In this document: positions 34,426-46,500 of the stretch, piece by piece | Layout: each line of letters starts with the position of its first letter | Position numbering within the stretch: position 1 is the first letter of the stretch | NCBI RefSeq assembly: GCF_002234675.1 | Contig: NC_019864.2 | Coordinates: 16,633,582 to 16,697,581, forward strand | Length of the DNA stretch: 64,000 bases | DNA from: Oryzias latipes | Taxonomy: Eukaryota > Chordata > Actinopteri > Beloniformes > Adrianichthyidae | Reading direction: 5' to 3' | Notes under the pieces: model-generated | Seen by the model: only the letters and a program-made list of their open reading frames with translations | The model's database searches: none | Told to the model about the DNA's origin: nothing | Translations under genes and position numbers: made by a program

Positions 34426-37400
34426 ATGAGCAGCTATCCTGTCAAGACCCTCGCTGACCCAACGCTCCAAAACAAGATGCCCTTATTTGACGGACTTTCC
34501 AAAGCAGAATCCGTGCCCGGCCTCCTAAGTAAGCAGTACGGCGGGGCCTATCTTGCTTATGATCCTCGAGGAAAAGACTCCACAGGATTTACTCCTCCCT
34601 GGAGACCAACAAAGACTTCTCCACTGGATGACAGGAGTCCCGTGAGTCACCTCTCCGGCATGGAGGCGAGAAACCACTTGATATACAGACAAGACAGCAC
34701 TTCTCTAGAGGAAGTCCGAGCTCAGCCTTCTTCTGTGAGTCACACCCCAATGAGAAAAGGTTTTATGTTGTATACTAAAAGCCCGGAGATCAGCGCTCCC
34801 ACAGTCGCAACTGTTAGAAAGCAGAAAAGTGAACATTCCCCACCTCAAACACACCTTTACCTGGCAATTCCTAAGCCTGTGTACGGACACAACCCCTGCT
34901 GCAGCGACCTGGGCTGTGTGATGGGACAAAGGTACATGGAGCACCTACCACCAAAGATGCCAAACTCTGTGTATGAGCCCGACTGGATGCAAACCTCTGC
35001 TCACTACGCCGAAAAGACCCACATTCAGAGAAAAGAAGTGCTGCAACAGAGGAGCTTACAGTTTGACAGCAGCACAGAGCCAAAGCGGATACCGGTGCAG
35101 GCGTACAGCCCAAGCGGGCCCAGGACGTTTCCTTCTGTCAGTGAGCCTACCTACAGCAGTTACCCCTGTACCCCACCTCGCACACTGTTTACTTCTTTAA
35201 ACGAGCACAGCCAGCCGTTACACACCATCCCAGGAGGCTACCCCAGCCTGTACGCCCCCCATCCCACATACGAGCATATGACCTCAGACATTTATCAGGA
35301 ACGCTCTCCCGTACCCAAATATGGTCAGTTAGCACAGCGCCCAGTGTTTTACTACGCTCAGGCAAACAGGGAGTTAGAAAACAGGACACTGTGTAAAGAT
35401 GGTGGCAATAAGCAGAGGGATGCCCCCCTCCCTCAAAAACACTCAATCCCTAGCCCTCTGCCTCATTACATAGTGCCTCAATCTTTTCATGCTGAAATTC
35501 CTTTTTCTTGCACTGAAATTCTGCCTAACCATTCCTTCATACGGGGGTACGACTACCCATATTTTGCAGTTCCACGGTTTCACTTGAACTCGAGCCAAAT
35601 GAGAACCCCCTTAGAAAGGTCATCGCCTACCCTGCTTTCGAGTCGCATCAACATTTCCCCACCCAAAGACAAACCTGCCACCACCCTGCACATTGACAGC
35701 TCTGCGCCGCTTGTGCATTCGGACCATGGCAGACCACCCAGCCGTGGAAGCCAACCCGCCATCTCGCCGTCCAGACAGCCTGGCAGGTTTTTTCACCCAC
35801 TCGCCGGTCTGCACCGAGATGCGCCCACTCTTTCGCCGGCTGCTGCGAGCATGGACAGACACCCAGAATCTTCTTCCTGTCGGGCTCAAGTGATGAAACA
35901 GCCGCGAAACCTTGCTGTCTCCCCGGCAGGGTGGATGCTCCAGTCGCCCACCTCTGATGAAACGTACGCAGCTGCGGCTTCGGGCGCAAATGGTCAAAAA
36001 GTCATCCGTTCGCCCACAGTTACGGCAGGAAGTAATCGGTCTGATGCGGAAAATCTCATTGGCAAGCGAGGCCTGAAGAGAAGCATCTCGCACTCCTCTC
36101 CACCTGTCAAAATAAAAGAGGAGGACAGAGATTTATATGAAGTGGAATGCAGCCAGAAACAACAAAAAGTGGAAAAGGAGACTGGGAGCAAAACGGATTC
36201 CCCTCCTATGCCAGTTATTGACAATGTCTTCAGCTTGGCACCTTACCAACTTCATCTGCAGGCGTCAGGGGTGTTATTTCCAGGAAGAGTACCTAAGAGA
36301 GCCACCCAGACGCCTGAGAAACACAAAGACCAAACCAAGCATGACGGCAAAGAAAAGATGCTGGAAGGAGATGATGCTGTCTTAACTTCAGATACTCCAG
36401 ATGCTGCAGCTTTTAAAGTCGAAAAAGGAGACCAGTCCGATTCAGACGCATCTGTGGAGATCTGTAACGACTACAACAAGCAGACGATCAAAAAGGAGCG
36501 CGTGGAGGCGGCTTTATCTGAAAATGGGTCTGTGAAAGAAAAAGCTGAATTTAAAACAAAGTGCTCAACTCCAGGTGAAAATGAGAGTTTAGCCGAACTT
36601 AAACCTGCCGAACCAATTTCACCGGTAGACCCGTCTTCTGACGCAAATGTGGGCAAACATTTAGTGACCGTTCAACCCAAATCTAGCCAATCCCCTCAGA
36701 GCACTGAGAGTAAAGTCGATTTCAGAAACATCCCACCTCATTTTCTAAAACTTTCTACCTACAACATCATTATTCCTGGTGGCAAGCACCGCAGCACAGA
36801 GCTGGAGAAGCTGTCTCCACAGCCGGTGACCGTTCTCTCCCCAAAACCAGACCTGGAGATGCCAGTTCGAAAGCACTTCTTTGAGCTGCACCACTCTCTA
36901 TGCAAGCTAATATCCAAATCTGTGTCTGCCTCTTTAGAGGAGAACCTCAAAAAATGGCTGTTTCAGATGAAAGTCGCTGAAGCTGCATGTCGGACCGATA
37001 AAGTCAAGGTGTCCTCGCTGCTGGGAGTAAAAGCCAGAGAGGCGTGGATTAACGAGGAGATCAAGTCAACTCTGGACAGGGTCCTCGACAGGCTGAGGGA
37101 GTACACATCTCAGGAGCGCTGTCCTTTTCCGCACGTCATGCGGACGGGAGCGGTGTTCCTCCCCATGCTGGTGATGAAGGAGCTGCTCTTCCCTATGGTC
37201 CAGGGCAGCTTCATTGACCAGGTCCTGCAGGAGCACAAGGTGGAGCTGCGGCCCACCACGCTCTCGGAGGAGAAGATCCTAATCCAGCTCCACAAGCGAG
37301 CCTGTTCCTCCAAGCTCAGGAGGCTGATGTCCCTCAAGCACCTGCCCGACGTCTACACAGATGTGGTCAACCTGCTGTATTACACCGACGTCTGCAAATA

Positions 37401-40400
37401 TCTGGGTGAGTGCTTGTTCATCCGTATATGAAGTCATTGCACTTTTGATTGCAATGACTTCATTCTGGATTTATTTAGCGATAGCGCAGAAAACAAAAGT
37501 TCATCCTTAATGACAAAGACGCCAATTTTTAAAAATAATTTCATGAAAGGCTTCTCATATTTAGATGTCCCATAAACATGCACACTTTAGAAAAATCATG
37601 TAAAAATCTGTTTCTAGTTACAGTAGACTGTTGGCAAAAAAGACCACAGTCAGTTTTTTGTGAAGTGGCAACAATTCTTGCAAAAAGAAGTTAAACTGGT
37701 CATATATATTTGAATGCCTAATGTGAAAAACACAAATAACTATTTAAATTAAACACATTTGTAGCATGATATAAAAAATAGTGTTTTAACCCCTTCATGC
37801 CTGGATTTATTTCCAATTACCGTATGTAGAAAAATATTCTGCAGTTTTGTTTTTTTCTGTTCAAGGTGATTCTATTTCTAAATCAAGTGAACTCCTGGAT
37901 CAAATGGTAGGTTGGATATTAGGGACATTTGGCGTCAAGAGGTCAGTGTAGGACATCAGTGGAAAACTGCTGGATCTTTAAATCAGTGTTTGATTTAGGG
38001 GTTTGTTACTTTAAAACTTTGTGTTGGAAAATGTTTTTTTTTTTCATTGTACGGTTATTTTTATTTCCCCTGGAAAATTTTACATTGGCTCAACATCACC
38101 TGGTAAAGCTGGCTTTGTTCATTTTTGGAGTTGTAGATGCAAAGTTAAAGAAAAAACAAGGACTTTAAAAATATTCATCTGCTTTGTTACTCTTAGCACT
38201 GATTGGATTAAAAGAAATAATTGTGACGGTCTGAAGTAAACATGTCGATTTTAAGATTAAAAAGGGAAAGTATCCAGTATTTCTGGAAATCCTTTTGAGT
38301 TGCACATTTGGCAGACTTTTCAAAATAAGAGACAATTTTCTGTAAAATATCTAAAATTATATAAAGGTTTCATAAGAATTTTTCTTCAAAATAAACCCAT
38401 TTATTTTTTTCACAGAATCACCTTCACCTGATGCCCAAAAGACAGTCCAGGTATATTTGTATTTTATGTTGTCCCACAGTTTCCCCACTCTTTTGCTCTT
38501 TTTCTCATTTAGAAAGCAGAAAGCCTTTCTATTTACTCTTCAGGGGAAAACGTAACACAAACTGCATGGTTTGTAGTTTTTTTCTTCTTCTGGGGGCTGA
38601 GTAAGAATTCCTGCATATTCCAGCCAGGAATATGCAGGAAGTGAAGTTTTTCATGAATTGCTGCTGTATAAAATGAGATTTAAAAAAGGCAATTTGAGCT
38701 TTTATTAGCTCACATGTTAATTTTGACTATGTTCACATGTTTTTTTACTTTTTTTAATTTAACATCGTTTTTGGAGAAATGAGATCTGCAAAGTCCACGT
38801 GGCTCTTGATAAACCTCCCATCTTTTCTACTTCTGTATTCCTTTTTAAAATTTTTTTTTGTCAGTTGTGCCATTAGCATAGCCAAATTCTTTTTCCCTAA
38901 AGACAGAGTGATTCTTGTTCTGTATTTGCTCAGATAGTGTGAATCCTGGTGGGAGTATTTAGCATTAACTCAAAGTACAGAACGTGTTTTATCATGACAG
39001 GACATGCACTTTAACCTATTAGGGCAACGACTGCACTGAAGACTAACTTTATTTTGTTGTTCACTCCCCATGTAGCTTTTCTGAATCGGGCTCACTCCAC
39101 TGACATGTGTGTGTTTTATAAAGATTGTTGCGTTGATCATGCCTCACTTCCAGTTGGTTCCTGGTTTGACGGCATGGCTTGTAGCAGTCTTGGTGTTTAC
39201 TCCTACAGCCTTTGCTTCTGTCTAATGGTGGAGGATCGTTCTTTCTAATCTCTAAGCGTCAGTCAGCTGACGGTCTTGTTAACACTTTTAGAGCAATCAT
39301 CAACTAGTCTTCAAAATCACCAAAACTTGATTTTTGAATCAAACATTCTTACTAACCAGTGTTTTAACAATAAATTCAATTTACAAAAAACTTTGTAACA
39401 TTTTTCCTTTTTTCATAAACGATCTGGATTCTTCTGTATCCAACACTGAATACCTGTGAATTTTCCAGCAGGCTTTGTTTTTGACCCCGATGTTCTTGTG
39501 TTGCAGGATTGACTCTTGATCAGAGAGAAGAACATGAAGGTCTCAAAGCATCCATCAGAAGGATCTCTGACGTCACTGCGTCACCAATTTCCCCGCCAGA
39601 GCCACAAGTCGGGGACCAAGGATCAAAATCGCCCATCGGAAGGAGTAGAACAAAAGCCAGAGTTAAGAGCCATTCAAGAAATTTCTTTCTGGACAGCGAG
39701 ATGTCCAATGAGGAAGAAGATGGTACGAAGACAGCTGATGAAGGTGTTCTAAATACACCCACAAAGAAAGAATGTGGGAGTGGCCTCGCCGTTAAAGAGC
39801 AAGACTCTACAATCCTTTCACCCAATACAGCATGTGAAAATTCATGGATGTGTCCCTTAACGCCGGACAACAGGTCTTCCTCCCCTGATGAAGCAAAGAT
39901 GGAGAAAGCGTTGTGCCCGCCAGCGACCTCAAAACTCCAGATTGAATCCAAGAAGTGTTCTGGCATGATTCTCAAACTGAGGAAGATGCTCAGTGCGGGC
40001 GGGAGCCAAAAAAAGCCCCGCTACCAAGCAGTGTCAGGGACCATCTTTGATTCATCCCAGGCGGACAGAGAAGATGCCAGTCTTGACGGGAAACAGCAGA
40101 GGACGCCTAAAGCCTTGCACAGGTGGCGGAAAATGGAGGGTTTCACTCGCGCCTTAAGACCACTAAGCAGCTGTTCTCTGAAAAAGCAACGTTCACTCCT
40201 GAAAATCAAGTACTGCCCCTACTTGTCCACCTGCCACAGCGCCGAACACAGGAGGCGGTGGGTACTGCGCTCAGCTGTGCAGAGAGCACGTGGCGCCATG
40301 AGGCTCTACTATCCAGACTTGGTGGGAAAGAAGATCCACCATCTGTACGAGGAAGATGACAAATCTGAGGTGTGGTACAGAGGAGAGGTGCTGCGGGTCC

Positions 40401-40525
40401 ATGAAGCTCATACCAACCCCATGAAAACCATATTTGAGGTTAGGTATGACAGCGAGCCCGAATGGAAGTACTACCTGGAGCTGCTGGTGGACTACAAAAA
40501 GGGCTGGCTCAAGATAGAAGACTAG
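34426..40525 (+). CDS. C15orf39 orthologue with C-terminal Spin/Ssty-like domain
   Basis: A protein of unknown biochemical role. Two coding exons, 34426-37405 and 39507-40525, join in phase 1 to encode 1332 residues (human about 1047). Most of it is a Pro/Ser/Tyr-rich disordered chain. Orthology rests on SPPMPVIDNVFSLAPY (about residues 591-606), ERCPFPHVMRTGAVFLP (about 896-912) and VLQEHKVELRPTTLSEEK (about 932-950), all shared with human C15orf39, and on its place next to ppcdc. A VKIKEEDRD motif near 560 resembles a SUMO site. The last 66 residues, VGKKIHHLYEEDD...WYRGEVLRV...YYLELLVDYKKGWLKI, resemble a Spindlin/Ssty (Tudor-like) repeat, which would point to chromatin binding. I do not recall this domain in human C15orf39. 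Start is the first in-frame ATG, 42 nt into exon 2. Confidence 0.88.
37406..39506 (+). other. C15orf39 intron 2 with possible cassette exon
   Basis: A 35-nt segment 38416-38450 is flanked by TTTTTTTCACAG and GTATATT and reads in phase as ESPSPDAQKTVQ. Its inclusion would create a stop right after the next junction. Otherwise nothing is recognised. Confidence 0.3.
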
Positions 40526-41866
40526 CTTCTGAAGACGCACCCTATATGAAAGTTCTGCTCTCCTTACAGTGTGACCTTGAAGAAAGAATGAAGCTGGACC
40601 AGAAGTCGCGAAGTCATCCCATCATTTCATGCAACGTTCAGGACTTCTGGTGCGTTTTTGAGATGAATTCAAATGCGACGTTTGCGTTATTATATTAAGT
40701 GAACGCATTCCTAAAGAAAATTACCAAGACAATTCAATAAACTGCAGGAGACAGGCGACTTAAGTCCATCTTTATAAAAATGTGACATTCGTTTTATATT
40801 TTAATAGTCAATACTGTAACTTTTATGAAACCGTTTTGTAAAGGGATTGTGTGTTTACAGTCATCTTTTTGTGCACGTCACTTTTTTTTAACCCCTATAA
40901 TGGCTGTGTTCAAGCTGCTCAAAGGTTTGAAATTGAGTTTTTACCCCAAAAACTAAACCTTTTTTTTTATAAAAATATATTAAAATGTGTTTGTCTTAAA
41001 GGTTTTTTTTTGTCTTCATCTTTAGTTGTGATGGTTTACCTTCTTCGGCTCAGAGAGGGAAATCAGTTTTAGTAAAGAAACTATGAAAAATGGCACAAAT
41101 GTTTATTTTAAATCAGCATTTGTCCCCACCCAGTGGAAAAAAGAACGTGCTGCATCCTGTAAGAAAGGGCAGTTCAGCTGGGGTTAAATTTGCAAAGATT
41201 TGATGTTGTTGCAACATTTCCCATAAACAACCACCAATGCAAGAAAAAAATATTTTTGCAACATTTTGCACTTTAATGTTTTCTCCAAAACAGACATCTA
41301 GTTTTTATTTTTTTCCCCACATTTTTACACTAATAGGAAATAAAAGACTTTGATAGCATAAAGAAAAGATATGTAGAAAAAGTATTAAAAGGTTTTTAGA
41401 TGACTCAATTTAATGTAAGTCGTTTCTGTTAAAAGTTGAAATGGTCATGAGTTACTAGCAGACACAATGAAAAACAGAGTGAACCCTGGAGAGCAGATCA
41501 GCCCAAAGATCACAGCTGTGTTTTGGCTGCAACCGCGAGACAACTGAGAAGAGAGTCCATCTTTGATCCTTTCATCTGGTATCATCGGTTTGGGACCTGA
41601 GGCAAAATCCAACTTGAAAACGACAAAAGATCAAATAAAATAGAATAAAAAGTGCAAGTATGATTACCACAAAAAAAAAAACTAAATTATAAGTTTTTAA
41701 TTTGTACATATTTCTGGAAGACAGCTCTGCCAAGGTCTTTAGGATACATCTTGAAATACATAAAGCAGAAATGCATAATGGATGTTTGGCTAATTAGTAT
41801 GCTTCAGGCCAAACCTACTCTAATGACTGACACAAGAACTCCCATAAATCTGATTTCTCATAACAT
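40526..41866. other. C15orf39 3'UTR and short gap to arih1 3' end
   Basis: AATAAA at 40736-40741 (plus) is a candidate poly(A) signal for C15orf39, with later AATAAA-like sites near 41635. On minus, AATAAA at 41867-41872 could end arih1, so the two genes are tail-to-tail about 1 kb apart. Confidence 0.5.
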
Positions 41867-43591
41867 TTATTCAAATAAACAGTACAGTTTATAAATTCCT
41901 AGGATAAAATAATAAGTGGGAACACATACGAAGCATTTGGGAGAGAATTCTCCAAAGTTCTGGAAACCGGGGCAAAGGGCTCCTACTTGCATCAGTGCCT
42001 TATTTAGTGAGATCCCCCTTCCAGTCAGCCTCTGTGAAGACTGCCACTTCGTCCAGACACGTACAAGCATTTTACAAGCCGGAGAGCTCCACAACGACAG
42101 CAACCACCAAACGGAACGATCCGAAACCCGGAGGGGTGCTCATGTTTCCACACTAAGCCTCAACCCATGTCATAAAAATATGCTTTTTTTTTTGGGTTTT
42201 GCATAAACTTTATGCAAAACATTAGAAAAACAAAACAAAAACACCCCTACAACGTTTAGAGGTTTGCCCTGTAACTGATCTGTGTGATGATCACAAAAGT
42301 CAAGCTTGTTTTTACATTTTGTTATTCTTTTTAAAGCACTGTAGTCTCACTGCAAGGAAAAAGACATCTCTTTACAGGGGTGTGGCCAAGCCCCCACCCA
42401 TAAGAGTTCTGCCCGACCCTTAACAGAACAAAGCTGTGCCGTCAGTACATTCTATTGCCCTCATTCAGTTCCCAAGGTGCAATGTCAGCTTCGAGAGGGC
42501 TACCCCAAGTCACGCAAGGAGAGGAAAAGAGAAAGAAAAACCAACAAAACAAAAAAAAGAGTGAATGTCACTCAGTTTGGCTCTCGCAAATAATGTTGTT
42601 AAATACCTCTAAAAAAGAACTAAGGATGTGGCAACAGGTGAGAGGGCCGTACGTCGGTGCGTTCGACGTGTAAACCCTTTTCCTGGTCTTGGTGTACTTT
42701 CAGTCTTTCAGCTGTTCCCTCGACAGCTAAGAACTTAGCCGCCCAAATCTCCACTTAAAGTTACGGATAAAGTGTAACTTGTGTTCGGATCTTCGGAGAC
42801 GGAAGATGATGGATGTTTTAATGTCAACACTTTCATACTCCAAGTTTATGGAGAGACTGAATGTACTCGACCCCCAATTTTTTTTTTTTTGAAAGTACAC
42901 CTTTACCGGATATAAGTAAAGAATAAATATTTCAAAAATGATGCAGACACGTGCCACTCTTGCTCTTAACTTCCATGCATATGGACTATTTACAAATTGA
43001 AAAATACAGTCTTGCTAGTTTGTTCTTTTCGTTTTTTTTTCTTTTTTCCCCTGAAATGTCGTTGCCCTTTTTTTGCAATCAGCCCATCGATATTCTCCCC
43101 GTCCAGATGACGACCTTAACCACATGTTGCAGACATAGCCAGGACAATTAAAGCTGTATTAAATTCTTTCACACTAATGGGAAAGCATAAGTCAAAATCC
43201 AAACAGGAAAATTCACAATCAAACAGAAAAATAAAAACAAAACAAAAAAGAGGGGTGGGAAATGCAACAAACAAAAAAAAAAAAAAAAAGAGGGAGGGGT
43301 TACAATACAAGCCAAAGGATGTATTTGTTTAAGATGGATTTTTCTGCTTTCTCAAGACTCCACTCTGTTCCTAACAATACTGTAGTACACTTTCTTTTTA
43401 TTACTCTACAATTTATTTAAATATAATGTACTTTGAAGATTTTTGTTAAACAAATTCAGGAAAAAAAAAATGATGCAAAAAGTGGTTGGTTTTTCTGAAT
43501 GAGACGGCAGAAGGCCCGTGCTGCCCTGTTTAATTGCATCAGCGCTGTAGTATGTCGAGATACTCAATAGTCTGTTGCACTGGACGTGTCC
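41867..43591 (-). other. Probable arih1 3'UTR
   Basis: About 1.7 kb of non-coding sequence between the arih1 stop (43592-43594) and a minus-strand AATAAA at 41867-41872. It contains A/T runs (A18 near 43272). No open frames with family features. Confidence 0.45.
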
Positions 43592-46500
43592 TCAATCCTC
43601 AATGTACTCCCACAGGTCCTTCTCATAGCCTTCATGCACATGCTGAAGCAGCACTCTTCGCCTGCTCTCACAGTATCTACAGACAAGAGGCGCATTTTAG
43701 TCCAGGAAACACAAACGTCACCGAGCCACCAAGAAATGCTTTGATTTTCTGCTGACCTGTACTTATCTTGAACTTTTTGCTTGATGTCCTGCAAAGAATC
43801 CTGGGAAATGTCCCGCTCTAGGTAGCCAGACAGCACCTCGGTGGCATTTTCTAGGTCTGCCTGGTTGTTCTAGGAAAGAGAAATTGATTATATGACATTA
43901 TTCTGAATTATTGATAAATCTCAGCATTGAAGGTTCCACAAAAGCCAAAAATGGTTCAAATTATGGTTTAAACCTTTGGATTAGCTCTACTGTCATTGGG
44001 GAAAAAAAACACAAATACAAATGATATAAGGCTGACAGAGTTTCAGAGTGAATGTGAACAGGTATTTTTCATAAGATGTATGAACATCCAACAGAATTTT
44101 AAAAATATTTATCAAAGTGAAAAAGCAGGGATCGATTTTTTTGGTTACCTCAAAAATAATGGACTGGTTGTTCTTCTTGAGGTAGAAGGCAAAGACATAA
44201 GTAAACATGAGCGTGGAGCGGCACTGGCACAGCACATCCACAGCCTTCTTGAGGAACTGCACTTCAATCCAGGACATGTTGTGCTGCTGCATCTCCTCCA
44301 TCTTCTGCTTAACCTGAGCGTAGAGCTTGTGCTCGAAGCGCAGACTCTGCATGTGGTTCATGTAGCGGTTGCAGTAGAACAGGTACCTCTGCAAGGCTGC
44401 CCTGGATCGCTGTGCACACAGAACAGGACTTTAACTTTAGACCCCATTAAACCCTGGCACAAACACAAACACACATTTTAGCCAGCAATGTAAGGGTTCG
44501 GTGTTTGTACAAGGGGAACTTTGAGCAGACAGAGCAAGAACCAAACCGGCAACTCTCCAATCAGAGGTTGACCACCAGTACGAGTGTAGGAGCTGGAATG
44601 TGTGAGAACAGGAGCTCAGAAATATTTTGTTCCTCACAGTCACCGAGAGAATACAATGTATAAATGTAGGGGTGTGCTTTTATACAACAGGCTCTTCTGG
44701 GGCGGTTTCCTTCTACTTCTATCTGTGGGTTTTAAACGTACATTGTCTTCAACTAAAATTTAAAGAGGTCCAACTAGAAAAAAAATTCATGAAGGTAAGG
44801 TCTGGAAAAAAAAAGTAAGTAGCCGAGGATTGGTGGCACATCTGCATGTAATTAATATCAAACTCCCACTTCAAATTAATTCAGTGCAATCTAAAACTTT
44901 GACAGGATTTAATGTCGCACCACACATGGAACTGTTTGGATCCGGGTCTGGACGGCGGTCCGCTAGTTAATGACTCCTAACCTAGAGTCTGTACTGTAAA
45001 GCGAATGCAGGAAGAATAAAAGTCTGGATTCAACTGTCCTCCAAAACACCAGAAATTATTGAGTTTAAATGTGAAAATACAGTAAACATTAAATGTCTGT
45101 GTCCTCTCATAACCAGCAACCTGCACCAAAATGTATGGAGATTTAAATGTCTTATTTGTAGAGTTTGTCTAACTTTACTTAACAAAATCCAAACGTTATT
45201 TTTGTTGCAGAGCAAACAAAAGTTTAGCTCTAAGATTTTTTAAATTATTCTCTCTAATAGAACAAAGTATCTAGTGGTGCCAAAACGTTGAAACTCTAAA
45301 ATAATTCCTGATCATGTAATGTGGTGTTTCCAAAATAAATATAATAATAAATAAAACAATTTGACCACCAGGCCCTGATAGACACGTGAAACATAGCTCA
45401 AACTTTGATGCAAACAATCCTAAATCCAACAAGTTGGCAAAAACCCCTTTGCATAACTTTACAAGAAAAGACTGAGCAAAAACTCCAAAGTTATTCAAAG
45501 TCTGCCCCTGCACTCATGAGAGGAATTTCTGAAAGCAGTCATGAGATCCACCAGTAATAAAACACATCTGACTTTGCAGGAAAAGTGTGTTCTTTCCGGT
45601 AAGACGGCCTCTGGCATAAAGAAGGGATGGTCACAGGTCACTTTAATGAAATGAGCTACATTACTTGGAGTATGTTCAAAACTGTATTTTTATAGCTATA
45701 TTACAATCATTCCACATATTTTTTAAAGGATTTTAAGCAATGAATCCCATGTAGTTTTGACTTGCATTTATACCATAATGGGATATAATTAGAAAAGTAA
45801 TAGGAATTTATGAGGTGAGCATAACTTTTTACCTCTTGAGCATCTCTGGCTGCCTTGGCATCATCCTCATTGTAGCGGTTACAGTTGTACCTAAAATCAA
45901 AAGAAATGCAGAGAATGATTTAAGTAAGAAATAAAAAAATTAAAATAAACAGCTTTTATCATGAGACCATATGCTGAACAAATAAGAACAAGTAATTTCC
46001 AAGTGATTTTGGGATTAAAAAAATAATGCATTCTGTTTGTTTGGTTACTTTTACTTTGAAAAATGAATGCAGTGAGACTTGAAGTTTCTTTTATCCTAAA
46101 CGGTTAAGTTATGATGAAGTGAGAGGAGAAGGCTGGGCACAGCAGCTTTATTTACTCTATGCACAGACAACTTAGGGATCTGATCCTTGCTAAACAACAA
46201 CACATCCTACTGTCATCATCAAGCAGTCATCAAATATACTACAGATGAAAGTGCATTAGTAAATGGCAATGAGTTACCCGGATGGGAATCATGGAAGCAT
46301 GTAACTAAAGCATCATTTCTTACCACGCTGAGCCATGGGGTTCCCATGGTCCCAGACAGACCCAACAGAACTCTGCTTTACAGTTTTGGTTCCGACAAAC
46401 CATGTGATTGCAGCCTCCGTCTTTCTCGATAGTCACATGGCATTTTGGACACTCCTGTAACAAAAAGGTGTTTTCTGTTTTCAAATCGTGTTGGTAAGCA

